Shown here piece after piece: positions 9,156 through 20,507 of a stretch of DNA of 64,000 nucleotides. Within the stretch, counting starts at the first letter, position 1. Each line of letters opens with the position of its first letter. The notes below the pieces were generated by a model. The model saw only the letters and a list, made by a program, of their open reading frames with translations. It was not told the DNA's origin and did no database searches. The position numbers were made by a program, and so were the translations under genes. The stretch is taken from contig CP077641.1 of NCBI GenBank assembly GCA_019056435.1, positions 2,108,001-2,172,000 of the forward strand, given 5' to 3'. Source of the DNA: Stutzerimonas stutzeri. Lineage in GTDB: Bacteria > Pseudomonadota > Gammaproteobacteria > Pseudomonadales > Pseudomonadaceae.

Positions 9156-10193
9156 TCAGGGCGCCGGGTTGGGTTGCGCGACCTGGATGGCCTCGATCCC
9201 TTCCAGCACCTCGGGAGAGAGCGTCACGTCGATGCTGCCGAGATTGCTTTCCAGTTGTTCCAGCGAGGTGGCGCCGATGATGTTGCTAGTAACGAAGGGT
9301 TGCCCGGTCACGAAGGCCAGCGCCATCTGCGCGGGATCCAGGCCGTGCTCCCTTGCCAGATTGACGTAGCGGGAGCAGGCGGCCTGGGCTTGCGGATTCG
9401 TGTAGCGTGCGAAACGGCTGAAGCGCGTGATGCGAGCGCCTTCGGGACGTGCGCCACCTTCATACTTGCCACTCAGCATGCCGAAGGCCAGGGGCGAATA
9501 GGCGAGTAAACCGCATTGCTCGCGAATAGAGATTTCGGCAAGTCCGACCTCGAAGCTCCGATTCAGAAGGTTGTAAGGGTTCTGGATCGACACTGCCCGC
9601 GGCCAGCCGCGTTCGTCGGCCAGTTGAAGGTATTTCATCGTGCCCCAGGGCGTTTCGTTGGATAGGCCGATATGGCGAATCTTGCCGGCACGAACCTGCT
9701 CGTCGAGCGCCTCGAGGGTTTCTTCGAGTGGCGTGAAATCCGCCTGATGATGGCGGTAGCCCAACTGGCCGAAGAAATTGGTGCTGCGCTCAGGCCAGTG
9801 CAATTGATAGAGGTCGATCCGGTCGGTCTGCAAGCGCTGCAGGCTGGCGTCCAGCGCTGCGACGATGTGCTGCCGATTCATCTTTAGCTGGCCGTCGCGG
9901 ATATGCGTGATGCCGTTGCCGGGGCCCGCAACCTTGCTGGCGAGTACCCAGTCGTTCCGGTCGCCGCGCGCCTTGAAATACTCGCCGATGTAGCGCTCGG
10001 TGGTCGCGTAGGTTTCCGCGCGAGGTGGTACCGGGTACATCTCGGCCGTGTCGATAAAATTGATCCCGGCGGCCTTGGCGCGATCGAGCTGCGCGAAGGC
10101 TTCCTGCTGGTCGTTCTGCTCACCCCAAGTCATGGTGCCGAGGCAGAGTGCGCTGACTTGGAGATCGGTGCGGCCGAGTTGGCGCAGTTGCAT
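9156..10193 (-). CDS. tas: Aldo-keto reductase, Tas family
   Basis: NADP(H)-dependent oxidoreductase with a TIM-barrel fold, 345 residues. Family signatures are GTMTWGEQN near the N-terminus, the catalytic-tetrad region FIDTAEMYP, the lysine in VLASKVAGP, and YQLHWPER. The long insertion after the first strands (RAETYATTERYIGEYF) is characteristic of E. coli Tas/YgdS-like enzymes. The physiological substrate is not known. Single transcription unit facing away from rplM. Confidence 0.85.
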   Translation of the reverse strand: MQLRQLGRTDLQVSALCLGTMTWGEQNDQQEAFAQLDRAKAAGINFIDTAEMYPVPPRAETYATTERYIGEYFKARGDRNDWVLASKVAGPGNGITHIRDGQLKMNRQHIVAALDASLQRLQTDRIDLYQLHWPERSTNFFGQLGYRHHQADFTPLEETLEALDEQVRAGKIRHIGLSNETPWGTMKYLQLADERGWPRAVSIQNPYNLLNRSFEVGLAEISIREQCGLLAYSPLAFGMLSGKYEGGARPEGARITRFSRFARYTNPQAQAACSRYVNLAREHGLDPAQMALAFVTGQPFVTSNIIGATSLEQLESNLGSIDVTLSPEVLEGIEAIQVAQPNPAP

Positions 10194-10540
10194 ATCGTGT
10201 CCTTTATCTATTCTCTGGATGCGGGAATGGTGTCTGTTCCGGCCAAGGTATCAAGCTTCCGACCGTGTGATGCCGCGAAGTTCATTGCGCTGGACGTCGA
10301 AGCTGCTTGCTATTTCGTTCGCAATCAGGATAATTCCGCAGCCTGTCGCCGGGGATGCCTAGCCTGTCGACGCAACACCGAGGTGGGGGATGCCTAGCCC
10401 ACCGAATAAATGCCGTGGCGGACGCGCTGACCCGAGCCCCCGATAGCGTCTGTTTCCGGCTGTCCTGGCCTTGCCAGGGCGAGCACCATTCAGTAAGATT
10501 CGCCGTCTTATTTTCAGGGCGGCCCCTGAGGCTATAACGA
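10194..10540. promoter_or_regulatory. tas/rplM intergenic region with rplM promoter
   Basis: A 347-bp stretch between divergent genes. A sigma-70 promoter for rplM-rpsI is readable: TTGCCA (10471-10476), 17-nt spacer, TAAGAT (10494-10499), giving a leader of about 35 nt. A 14-bp direct repeat, GGGGATGCCTAGCC, occurs at 10351-10364 and 10386-10399. No convincing gene is present. Confidence 0.6.
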
Positions 10541-10969
10541 ATGAAGACTTTTACTGCTAAACCGGAAACCGTCAAGCGCGACTGGTTTGTCGTCGACGCT
10601 GCCGGCCAGACCCTGGGTCGTCTGGCAACCGAAATCGCTAGCCGCCTGCGTGGCAAGCACAAGGCTGAATATACCCCTCACGTCGATACCGGTGACTACA
10701 TCGTCGTTATCAATGCCGAGCAAGTGCGTGTTACCGGTGCCAAGCTCACCGACAAGATGTACTACTCCCACTCCGGCTTCCCGGGTGGCATCAAGTCGAT
10801 CAACTTCGAAAAGCTGATCGCCAAGGCGCCAGAGCGTGTGATCGAGACCGCAGTCAAGGGCATGCTGCCCAAGAACCCGCTGGGTCGCGACATGTATCGT
10901 AAGCTGAAGGTCTACAAGGGTGCCAACCACCCGCATACCGCTCAGCAGCCCCAAGAACTGAAGATTTAA
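10541..10969 (+). CDS. rplM: Ribosomal protein L13 (uL13)
   Basis: Large-subunit protein, 142 residues, matching the usual length. It begins [15 protein letters not shown] and contains the L13 signature around [10 protein letters not shown]. First gene of the rplM-rpsI pair, 14 bp before rpsI, with a good sigma-70 promoter upstream. Confidence 0.98.
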   Translation: MKTFTAKPETVKRDWFVVDAAGQTLGRLATEIASRLRGKHKAEYTPHVDTGDYIVVINAEQVRVTGAKLTDKMYYSHSGFPGGIKSINFEKLIAKAPERVIETAVKGMLPKNPLGRDMYRKLKVYKGANHPHTAQQPQELKI

Positions 10970-10983
10970 CGGAATAGTTCACT

Positions 10984-11376
10984 ATGTCGGCGACTCAAAA
11001 TTACGGCACTGGCCGTCGCAAGACTGCAACCGCGCGCGTCTTCCTGCGCCCGGGCACTGGCAAGATCTCCATCAACAATCGCGAGCTGGATAACTTCTTC
11101 GGTCGTGAAACCGCTCGCATGGTTGTTCGCCAGCCGCTCGAGCTGACCGACACCGTCGAGAAGTTCGACGTGTACGTTACCGTTCTTGGTGGTGGCGTCA
11201 GTGGTCAGGCCGGTGCGATCCGTCACGGTATCACTCGCGCTCTGATGGAGTACGACGAAGGTCTGCGTCCTGCACTGCGCAAGGCTGGCTTCGTTACTCG
11301 CGATGCGCGTGAAGTCGAGCGTAAGAAGGTCGGTCTGCGCAAGGCGCGTAAGCGTCCGCAGTACTCGAAGCGCTAA
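10984..11376 (+). CDS. rpsI: Ribosomal protein S9 (uS9)
   Basis: Small-subunit protein, 130 residues. It begins [19 protein letters not shown] and ends in the conserved basic tail [11 protein letters not shown] that reaches the tRNA P site. Co-transcribed with rplM; followed by a strong terminator. Confidence 0.98.
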   Translation: MSATQNYGTGRRKTATARVFLRPGTGKISINNRELDNFFGRETARMVVRQPLELTDTVEKFDVYVTVLGGGVSGQAGAIRHGITRALMEYDEGLRPALRKAGFVTRDAREVERKKVGLRKARKRPQYSKR

Positions 11377-11387
11377 TTCTGCTTCAG

Positions 11388-11425
11388 AAAAACGCCCAGC
11401 GTCTTCGGATCTGGGCGTTTTTTTT
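11388..11425 (+). terminator. Intrinsic terminator of rplM-rpsI
   Basis: Stem AACGCCCAG / CTGGGCGTT with a loop of about 11 nt, followed by a run of eight or more T. Confidence 0.92.
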
Positions 11426-11622
11426 GCCTGTCCATTTTGTTCCTGCGACAGCTTGTCACGTGCTGCGAGTCCCGATTCACGGGCCTTCGCGCGCTGTTGT
11501 ATCCGGTTATTACCTTGTCAGGCGAGGGGGTTTCTTTACCATTTGGCGAATTTTTCGCGGCCTGATTTACGTAGTAGACGCCTGCCTCGGTGGGCCATAA
11601 GAAACTGATGGGAGACGACTGA

Positions 11623-12215
11623 ATGAGCAATGACGGCGTGAATGCTGGCCGGCGTCGCTTCCTGGTAGCCGCTACTTCGGTAGTAGGTGCTGCAGGAGCG
11701 GTGGGGGCGGCGGTCCCGTTCGTGGGATCGTGGTTCCCGAGTGCCAAGGCCAAGGCAGCCGGCGCACCGGTTAAGGTAAACATCGGCAAGATCGAGCCCG
11801 GCCAGCAGATGGTCGCCGAGTGGCGCGGGCAGCCCGTGTTTATCGTGCGTCGTACCGAAGAGACGCTGGCCAATCTTGGCAAGCTGGCGGACACGGTCGC
11901 TGATCCGGAGTCGAAAGAGTCGGTCCAGCCGACCTATGTCGACCCGAACGTGCGCTCGATCAAGCCAGAGGTGCTGGTCGTCGTCGGACTCTGTACTCAC
12001 CTCGGTTGTTCCCCATCCTTCCGCCCTGAAGTCGCAGCAGCGGATCTGGGTGCCGATTGGCTTGGTGGCTATTTCTGCCCCTGCCATGGCTCGAAATACG
12101 ACATGGCTGGCCGCGTCTACAAGGGCAGCCTGCGCCCTTGAACCTGCCGGTTCCCCCTCATTCGTACGAGACGGACACCACGATCGTCATCGGCGTGGAC
12201 CAGGAGAACGCGTAA
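11623..12215 (+). CDS. petA: PetA, Rieske iron-sulfur subunit of cytochrome bc1 (frameshift near C-terminus)
   Basis: Rieske [2Fe-2S] subunit of ubiquinol-cytochrome c reductase. A twin-arginine-like N-terminus (GRRRFL) precedes one membrane anchor (about residues 14-34). The cluster ligands CTHLGC and CPCHGS are present. As written the frame ends early at 12141. Restoring one C at about 12123-12126 (AAGGGC|AG) continues the protein as PAPLNLPVPPHSYETDT to TAA 12213-12215, giving 197 residues, the usual length, and an overlapping TAATG with petB. The break is probably a sequencing deletion. Confidence 0.92.
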
Positions 12216-13426
12216 TGAGCAAGTTCATGGAGTGGGTCGATGCGCGCTTCCCGGCGACCAAGATGTGGGAAGATCATCTGACCAAGTACTACGCGCCGAA
12301 GAATTTCAACGTCCTGTATTTCTTCGGTTCGCTCGCACTGCTGGTTCTGGTCAATCAGATCCTTACTGGCATCTGGCTGACAATGAGCTTCGAGCCGTCG
12401 GCCGAGGGCGCCTTCGCCTCCGTCGAATACATCATGCGTGATGTCGAGTACGGCTGGATCATCCGCTATCTGCATTCGACCGGTGCGTCGGCGTTCTTCG
12501 TCGTCGTCTACCTGCACATGTTCCGCGGCATCCTGTACGGCTCCTACCAGAAGCCTCGCGAATTGGTCTGGATCTTCGGCATGATGATCTACCTGGCGCT
12601 GATGGCCGAGGCGTTCATGGGTTACCTGCTGCCCTGGGGGCAGATGTCCTATTGGGGCGCTCAGGTGATCATTTCGCTGTTCGGTGCCATTCCGGTGATC
12701 GGGGATGACCTGACTCAGTGGATCCGTGGTGACTACCTGATCTCCGGTATCACGCTGAACCGCTTCTTCGCGCTGCATGTCATTGCACTGCCGATCGTCA
12801 TTCTCGGCCTGGTCGTGCTGCACATCCTCGCCCTGCACGAAGTCGGCTCGAACAACCCGATGGGCGTGGACATCAAGAAGACCAAGGACGAAGCAGGTCG
12901 CCCGCTGGACGGCATTCCTTTCCACCCGTACTACACGGTGAAAGACATCGTCGGCGTAGTGGTCTTCCTGTTCGTGTTCTGCGCCGTGGTGTTCTTCTTC
13001 CCTGAAATGGGCGGCTATTTCCTTGAGAAGCCGAACTTCGAAGTGGCGAACGCGTTCAAGACGCCCGAGCATATCGCGCCGGTGTGGTACTTCACCCCGT
13101 ACTACGCGATTCTGCGAGCGGTGCCTGACAAGTTGCTCGGTGTAATCGCCATGGGCGCAGCCATTGCGGTGCTGTTCGTGCTCCCGTGGCTGGATCGCAG
13201 TCCGGTCAAATCGATGCGCTACAAGGGCTGGCTGAGCAAGATCGCCCTGGTGCTGTTCTGCATTTCGTTCGTCATCCTCGGCGTGCTTGGCGTGCTGTCT
13301 CCCACTCCGGAGCGAACGCTGGTATCTCGGATCTGTACTGCCATTTACTTCGGTTACTTCATCCTGATGCCGTTCTACACCAAGCTTGAGAAGACCAAAG
13401 TAGTTCCGCAAAGGGTGGCTGGCTGA
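12215..13426 (+). CDS. petB: PetB, cytochrome b of the bc1 complex
   Basis: Membrane subunit carrying hemes bL and bH and the Qo and Qi sites; 403 residues, starting MSKFMEWVDARFP. The paired heme-ligand histidines lie in HSTGASAFFVVVYLHMFR and in the HVIALPIVILGLVVLHILALHE region (segments II and IV). The Qo-site PEW-type motif region is PEHIAPVWYF. About eight to nine membrane segments. The ATG overlaps the petA stop, and the stop overlaps the petC ATG (ATGA). Confidence 0.96.
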   Translation: MSKFMEWVDARFPATKMWEDHLTKYYAPKNFNVLYFFGSLALLVLVNQILTGIWLTMSFEPSAEGAFASVEYIMRDVEYGWIIRYLHSTGASAFFVVVYLHMFRGILYGSYQKPRELVWIFGMMIYLALMAEAFMGYLLPWGQMSYWGAQVIISLFGAIPVIGDDLTQWIRGDYLISGITLNRFFALHVIALPIVILGLVVLHILALHEVGSNNPMGVDIKKTKDEAGRPLDGIPFHPYYTVKDIVGVVVFLFVFCAVVFFFPEMGGYFLEKPNFEVANAFKTPEHIAPVWYFTPYYAILRAVPDKLLGVIAMGAAIAVLFVLPWLDRSPVKSMRYKGWLSKIALVLFCISFVILGVLGVLSPTPERTLVSRICTAIYFGYFILMPFYTKLEKTKVVPQRVAG

Positions 13427-14235
13427 TGAAAAAGCAAATTGCTGCATTGATTCTTGCACTGGTGCCGGCCTTCGGTTTCGCGGCCGGTGGTGGTGCTCAC
13501 CTGGATGAGATCGATGTCGACCTGACCGACAAGGCGGCGCTGCAGGATGGCCTGAAGACCTTCGCCAACTATTGCATGGGCTGTCATGGCGCTCAGTACC
13601 AGCGCTATGAGCGCGTGGCGACGGATCTTGGTATTCCGGAAGAAATCATGATGGACAACATTGTGTTTTCGGATGCCAAGATCGGCGATCATATGAAGAT
13701 CGGTATGAAGCCGGAAGACGCGAAGGCCTGGTTCGGCGCTGCACCGCCGGACCTGACGCTGGTGGCGCGTGTTCGCGGCAACGACTGGCTGTACACCTAC
13801 CTGCGCAGCTTCTATGAGGATCCGACTCGCCCCTATGGTGTGAACAATACGGTGTTCCCGAACGTCGGTATGCCACACGTCCTGGCACCGCTGCAGGGCC
13901 GGCAGGTCATGCCGAGCAAGCTTCCGGACGGTGAGTCGGTGGCCTGCAAGCAGGTGCAGGTGGTCGAAGACGGGCGCAAGCAGTTCGATCCGTTGACCGG
14001 AACGCCGGTTACCCACGAGGACTGCAGCCAGCTGACAGTGGAGGAGGGTACCGGTACGCTGAGCGAGGCTGAGTACGATCAGCTGGTGCACAATCTGGTG
14101 ACCTTCCTGGCCTATTCGGCGAACCCGGTCAAGCTGGAAAGCCAGCGGATCGGGACCTATGTCCTGCTGTTCCTGGCGTTCTTCTTTGTCTTTGCCTACC
14201 TGCTCAAGCGCGAGTACTGGAAAGACGTTCACTGA
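13426..14235 (+). CDS. petC: PetC, cytochrome c1 of the bc1 complex
   Basis: Heme c subunit passing electrons to soluble cytochromes; 269 residues. A cleavable signal peptide (about 1-20) precedes the CMGCH heme site (C50, C53, H54). A likely axial methionine lies in NVGMPHVL, and one C-terminal membrane anchor ends in LKREYWKDVH. Last gene of petABC, followed by a terminator. Confidence 0.96.
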   Translation: MKKQIAALILALVPAFGFAAGGGAHLDEIDVDLTDKAALQDGLKTFANYCMGCHGAQYQRYERVATDLGIPEEIMMDNIVFSDAKIGDHMKIGMKPEDAKAWFGAAPPDLTLVARVRGNDWLYTYLRSFYEDPTRPYGVNNTVFPNVGMPHVLAPLQGRQVMPSKLPDGESVACKQVQVVEDGRKQFDPLTGTPVTHEDCSQLTVEEGTGTLSEAEYDQLVHNLVTFLAYSANPVKLESQRIGTYVLLFLAFFFVFAYLLKREYWKDVH

Positions 14236-14258
14236 TACGCCTACCTAACGCTGTACAT

Positions 14259-14290
14259 TGCGCGCGCCTTCTGGGCGCGCGTGTTTTTTC
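14259..14290 (+). terminator. Intrinsic terminator of petABC
   Basis: GCGCGCGCC-TTCT-GGGCGCGC hairpin followed by GTGTTTTTT, 24 nt past the petC stop. Confidence 0.88.
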
Positions 14291-14319
14291 AGCCCTAAAA
14301 ATCTAACGAGGAGGGCGTC

Positions 14320-14937
14320 GTGGCGGTAGCCAACAGGTTGCTCTGCTATTCCGATCCGGCTGACCACTATTCGCACCGGGTGCGATACGTACTCGCCGAA
14401 AAAGGCGTAGGGGTCGAGGTGGTCGATGTATTGCCGGGGCAATATCCGCCTCGGTTGGTCGAGGTGAACCCCTACGCTACGGTGCCGACCCTGGTCGAGC
14501 GTGACCTGGCGCTCTATGAGCCCGGTGTCATCATCGAATATCTGGAAGAGCGCTATCCTCATCCTCCGTTGATGCCGGTCTATCCCGTGGCACGCGCCAA
14601 TACTCGGTTGCTGGTCCATCGGGTGCAACGTGACTGGTGTGCTCTGGTCGATCGAATCGGGGACCACCGTGCGACTGAAGAGACCAAGGCCTCGGCTCGC
14701 AAGGAGCTGCGCGAGAGCCTGACGGGCGTCTCCCCCATTTTTGCCGAAAAGCGGTACTTCATGAGCGACGAGATCAGCATCATCGATTGCTGTCTGTTGC
14801 CTATCCTATGGCGTTTGCCCACACTGGGAATCGAGTTGCCAAGGGCCGCCAAGCCCCTGCTCGACTATATGGAGCTCAACTTCGCTCGTGAGGCCTTCCA
14901 GGCCAGCTTATCCGCCGTAGAGCGCGGCATGCGTTAA
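14320..14937 (+). CDS. sspA: SspA, stringent starvation protein A
   Basis: RNA-polymerase-associated protein with a glutathione S-transferase fold but no transferase activity; it alters sigma-70 transcription in starvation and virulence. It has 205 residues with a GTG start behind GAGGAGG. The N-terminal thioredoxin-like half ([24 protein letters not shown]) and the all-helical C-terminal half are both clear. Followed 15 bp later by sspB. The petABC-sspAB order is conserved in gamma-proteobacteria. Confidence 0.95.
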   Translation: MAVANRLLCYSDPADHYSHRVRYVLAEKGVGVEVVDVLPGQYPPRLVEVNPYATVPTLVERDLALYEPGVIIEYLEERYPHPPLMPVYPVARANTRLLVHRVQRDWCALVDRIGDHRATEETKASARKELRESLTGVSPIFAEKRYFMSDEISIIDCCLLPILWRLPTLGIELPRAAKPLLDYMELNFAREAFQASLSAVERGMR

Positions 14938-14952
14938 CAAGAGAGGCTTGTC

Positions 14953-15360
14953 ATGACTTCCAGTCGCCCCTATCTGGTTCGTGCGCTGTACGACTGGATC
15001 GTAGATAACGACTGCACACCGCATATTCTCGTGCATGCGGATCATCCCGGTGTGCAGGTGCCGTCGGGCTACGCCAGCGATGGGCAGATCGTGTTGAATG
15101 TATCGCCTGGCGCGGTCCGTCATCTCGACATGAGTAACGAGGCGGTCAGTTTCGAAGGGCGCTTCGGAGGGGTTGCGCACAACCTCTACGTGCCGTCCGC
15201 CGCTATCTTGGCCATATACGCACGGGAGAATGGCCAGGGCATGGTCTTCGAGATCGAGCCGACCCCGCCTGACGACGGTGCGTCAGGCGATGACGCGTCG
15301 GCGAGCAAGCCGAAGCCGGCGCCGGCAGCTGGCCGGCCGAGTCTTAAGGTCGTCAAGTAG
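14953..15360 (+). CDS. sspB: SspB, ClpXP specificity-enhancing factor
   Basis: Adaptor that delivers ssrA-tagged and other proteins to ClpXP. It has 135 residues. The folded SspB core (about 1-105) contains RPYLVRALYDW and VSPGAVRHL. A flexible linker follows, and the basic tail RPSLKVVK is the ClpX-docking peptide. Operon partner of sspA. Confidence 0.95.
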   Translation: MTSSRPYLVRALYDWIVDNDCTPHILVHADHPGVQVPSGYASDGQIVLNVSPGAVRHLDMSNEAVSFEGRFGGVAHNLYVPSAAILAIYARENGQGMVFEIEPTPPDDGASGDDASASKPKPAPAAGRPSLKVVK

Positions 15361-15414
15361 GTATCCCCGAGGCTGGACACGGATGTGGCCAGCCTGAGAG
15401 CGAGGGGCGAAGGG

Positions 15415-17021
<1,607 letters not shown>

Positions 17022-17025
<4 letters not shown>

Positions 17026-18795
17026 TCGGCCTCATCCTGGAGTCGCTGAACCTCTCCGCCACGGAACTCTGCCCAAGGCAGATGGCGCTCGATGCGCTGT
17101 TTCGGGGTCAGCATGAGCGTGCCGGAAAGCCCTTGCAGCTCGGTTTCAGGCAGCGCCAGTAATTGGTTCAGCCGAGGCGCCAGCAGATAGGCGTCAGCGC
17201 CCATGGCATAGAGGCGGCCAAGGCTGCCCTGGGCCTGCGGCCATTTGCGCTCGATGTCCTGTCGCAGCGGCAGTTGCGGGTCGAGCAGCCAGGGGGTTTC
17301 GGCGAAGCGATCCCCTCGAGGTCGAGGTATTGGCTGCGGTTGTTCGTTGCAGCGTGCAGGTGAGACGTCGCATAGACCGGCAGGTCCCCTGCATATTGGA
17401 ACACCAGTGTTGGCTTGACCTGCTGTGCCTGTTGCGGTGTGGCGGCGAGAAACAGGAAGTCGACGTCCTGCCGGCGCGTCGGTGGTGCTTCGTTCGAACC
17501 CTGGGCCCGGCTGGCGCTGCGGACCTGAAGCAGGTCGGCTATCTGATTGGCCAGTTCGATTGGCTCTGCCAGAGGTTCGGCCGCGACCAGTGTGCCGCCT
17601 TGCTCCTGCCATTGCAGGCGGAAGGCGTCGAGCACTCGGTTCCCCCAGTCTCCGCGCGGGGTAAGGGCGACGGCACGCCGATGTCCATCGGCCCAGGCGC
17701 GGCGAGCGACTTCCCGTGCTTCGTCCTCGGCTGCCAGGCCGAACTGGAAAAGTTGTGGCGGCGCTGTCTGGTCCGCGTCGCTGTAGTTGAGCGCCAGCGT
17801 CGTCAGCGGAGCGCGTCTCGTGCGGCCAGTTGGCGAACCAGTTCCTTGTCCAAGGGGCCTACGACCAGTTCGACACCTGCCGCGCTGGCTTGCCGGTAGA
17901 AGTCGTCCAGGGAAGCGATGCGAGTGCTGTCGAACAGTTCGATGCGCAGGTTGTCACCGGCCTCGAGGTGCGCGGCGAGAAACCCGTCGCGCAGTGCGCG
18001 TGCGACATTGGCCAGAGAGCCATCCATTGGCAGCAGCAACGCAACATGGGAGAGCGGTTTGTCTGCCAGCTGGCGCAATTTTTCCAGCGGCTCAGGCAAC
18101 GTTCGTGCTGCCGGGTGTTCGGGATTCTGGGCGACCCAGGCATCGACCGCTCGTTGCTGCTGCCCGAGTGTGCCTGCCTGCTTGACCGCCATCGCCAGCG
18201 AAAGCCAACCGGACAGATCGCTGTCATCGGTGGGTTGCAGCTTACCCTCTGGCAGTTTGGAGACGAGTGCCCAGATCGCATCATGATTCCGCGTGGCCTG
18301 TTCACCGCTCAGCATGGGCGCGATGAAAGTGCGCTCCCGCGCCGCCTCGAACAGCTGATCATTGGCCTCGAATGCCTTTGCACGAGCGATCTGGCTGCGC
18401 AGCTGTTGATCGACCGGTAGCTCCGCCAGGCGCTCGAAAGCTGGATGCTCAAATGCCGCCAGCGCACGGGCGGGATCCTGTTCGGCCAGTGCAAGCTCTG
18501 CCTCGAGGGTGCGAGCGAAGACCTGCTGAGCCGGCTTCAGTTGGTCGAGCTGGACCTGATCGAGAATCTGCCTGGTCTGTGACAGGTTGCCCTGTTGCAG
18601 GCTCTTGTCGGCTGCCGAGAGGCGCAGTAGCGCGGCCTCGCTCGCATCGCTCGCTTCCGCCTGCTTCAGCAGTTCCTGCGTGGACGCCTGGGGCGTGCGT
18701 GGTAGTTCTCCGAGTGTCGAGGACGGGGAGCTGGCGCAGGCCGAGAGCAGCGCGGCGAAGCAGATAAAAAGAAGTGGGCGAAAGCGAGCCATCAT
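17022..18795 (-). CDS. lpoA: LpoA, outer-membrane activator of PBP1A (two frameshifts)
   Basis: Outer-membrane lipoprotein that reaches through the periplasm to activate PBP1A. The lipobox LLSAC follows the signal peptide. An N-terminal TPR-like half and a C-terminal periplasmic-binding-protein fold (DUF/YraM family) are recognisable. The frame is broken twice: one G is missing on the coding strand at about 17809/17810, and one C at about 17309. With both restored the protein is 591 residues, near family size. Both are single-base deletions next to GC-rich runs, so sequencing error is likely. Divergent from rsmI. Confidence 0.85.
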
Positions 18796-18882
18796 GTGGT
18801 GGAATCCTGAAGCGCTGGCGGTAGGTGGAAGGATTGTACCCAAGCCCTGTCGGAGCGGCGATGTCGTGTCCTGCAAACGGGC

Positions 18883-18888
18883 TACAAT
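18883..18888 (+). promoter_or_regulatory. -10 box of a probable rsmI promoter
   Basis: TACAAT about 30 nt before the rsmI GTG in the 121-bp lpoA/rsmI divergent region. No strong -35 is visible. Confidence 0.45.
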
Positions 18889-18916
18889 GCGCGTTTTGCA
18901 TAGGTGAGGTAGCCCT

Positions 18917-19782
18917 GTGACTGCGACAGACGCTGTGAATTCCGCCATCGGGACGCTCTACGTGGTCGCAACGCCTATTGGCAATCTCGAGGACATCAGC
19001 GCACGAGCGCTGCGCATATTGAATGAGGTGGCGCTTATAGCGGCCGAAGATACGCGGCACTCGGCCAGGCTGTTGCAGCATTTCGGTATCAAGACCCCGC
19101 TGGCCGCCTGTCATGAGCACAACGAGCGTGATGAGGGTGGGCGCTTCATTCAGCGTTTGCTGGCTGGCGATAGCGTCGCGCTGATTTCCGATGCGGGTAC
19201 TCCGCTGATTTCGGATCCTGGCTATCACCTGGTACGGCAGGCGCGCGCGGCGTGCGTGCGGGTGGTGCCCGTGCCGGGGGCCTGCGCCTTGGTCGCCGCG
19301 TTATGTGCGGCGGGGTTGCCCTCGGATCGGTTCATCTTCGAAGGCTTCCTGCCAGCCAAGCGGACGGGGCGGAGAACCCGCCTTGAGCAGTTGCGCCAGG
19401 AGCCGCGAACGCTGATCTTTTATGAAGCGCCACATCGCATCCTGGACTGCCTGCAGGACATGGCGTCCGTGTTCGGTGGGGAGCGCGTCGCCGTCCTGGG
19501 TCGGGAACTGACCAAGACCTTCGAGACGTTGAAAGGGCGCCGCTCGCCGCGCTGGAGCAGTGGGTCGCTGCCGATGCCAATCAGCAACGCGGGGAATGTG
19601 TCGTTGTTGTGGCCGGCTGCCGCGCGCCGGAGGGCGAAGAGTCGGTCGACGATAATGCGCGACGCGTCCTGAAGCTCCTCCTTGCGGAGCTTCCCGTGAA
19701 GAGAGCGGCGGCCGTTGCGGCGGAGATCACGGGCGTGCGGAAGAATCTCCTCTATCAGCTCGCCCTGCAGGAGAAGTCCTAG
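18917..19782 (+). CDS. rsmI: RsmI, 16S rRNA 2'-O-ribose C1402 methyltransferase (frameshift)
   Basis: SAM-dependent rRNA methyltransferase of the tetrapyrrole-methylase fold. It begins [17 protein letters not shown], with [11 protein letters not shown] and [14 protein letters not shown]. The frame is lost in GGG 19535-19537. Adding one G restores a C-terminal domain ending [13 protein letters not shown] at TAG 19780-19782, giving 288 residues, the usual size. GTG start at 18917 with GAGGT upstream. Followed by rnpB, as in other pseudomonads. Confidence 0.92.
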
Positions 19783-19861
19783 GCCTTCGGGGTTGCCCGC
19801 CAGGCGCTTGGCCGGAGAACGGCTTGCAGCTGGGGCTCCACCGAAGTACCCTGCTCGCCGG

Positions 19862-20216
19862 AGAGTCGATCGGACAGTCGCTGTCTCTTTTTTGTTCCGC
19901 AAGAAGGGAGGGAGGAAAGTCCGGGCTCCATAGGGCAAGGCGCCAGGTAACGCCTGGGGGCGTGAGCCCACGGAAAGTGCCACAGAAAACAACCGCCTAA
20001 GCACTTCGGTGCCGGTAAGGGTGAAAAGGTGCGGTAAGAGCGCACCGCACGACTGGTAACAGTTCGTGGCTAGGTAAACCCCGCCTGGAGCAAGACCAAA
20101 TAGGGATCCATTGGCGTGGCCCGCGCTGGATCCGGGTAGGTTGCTAGAGGCAGTCAGTGATGGCTGTCGTAGAGGAATGACTGTCCTCGACAGAACCCGG
20201 CTTACAGATCGACTCT
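19862..20216 (+). ncRNA. rnpB: RNase P RNA (M1-type, bacterial class A)
   Basis: Ribozyme that matures tRNA 5' ends together with RnpA. The ends pair perfectly as helix P1: AGAGTCGATC at 19862 and GATCGACTCT at 20207-20216. Conserved cores are present: GAGGAAAGTCCGGGCTCC, CCACAGAAA, GGTAAGGGTGAAAAGGTGCGGTAAGAG (two overlapping blocks), and AGAGGAATGACTG near the 3' end. About 355 nt. The rsmI-rnpB-mraZ order is typical. A weak promoter (TTGCAG, 17 nt, TACCCT) precedes it. Confidence 0.95.
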
Positions 20217-20402
20217 CCGACCTTCTTTTCCCCTCGCTTTTAGTCCGAAAAATTCTTGCTCTTCACAAAGTACTTTAACTTTGTGATGCATCTCTTTGCA
20301 TGCGTTCAGCTTGCCCTTAGTCGGCGATTCTCACGTCGCCGTTTATCCCCGTTTCGCTAGCTAAATTCCCGTCACATAAGGGTTTTTCCCGTCGGGCTCA
20401 CC

Positions 20403-20432
20403 TTGACGGTGGGGCCGAGGCGTTTCTATAGT
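20403..20432 (+). promoter_or_regulatory. mraZ (dcw cluster) promoter
   Basis: TTGACG (20403-20408), 18-nt spacer, TATAGT (20427-20432). Predicted start near 20439, at the edge of the GTGG repeats. The remaining rnpB-mraZ spacer (20217-20402) shows no gene. Confidence 0.7.
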
Positions 20433-20440
20433 GCGCACAA

Positions 20441-20466
20441 GTGGTAGAAAGTGGAATGAAGTGGGT
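20441..20466 (+). promoter_or_regulatory. MraZ operator: three GTGG repeats at 10-bp spacing
   Basis: GTGGTAGAAA, GTGGAATGAA and GTGGGTAATT follow each other in exact 10-bp phase just downstream of the promoter. MraZ (the first gene) represses the dcw cluster by binding such direct repeats, so this is a readable autoregulatory site. Confidence 0.75.
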
Positions 20467-20507
20467 AATTATGGGCATGGATAGCTAATTTCAGGGGAAG
20501 CGCAGCC

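Noticed and set aside
12158..13459. 433-codon open frame antisense to petB
   Set aside because: Covers a certain cytochrome b gene; composition is that of an antisense frame.
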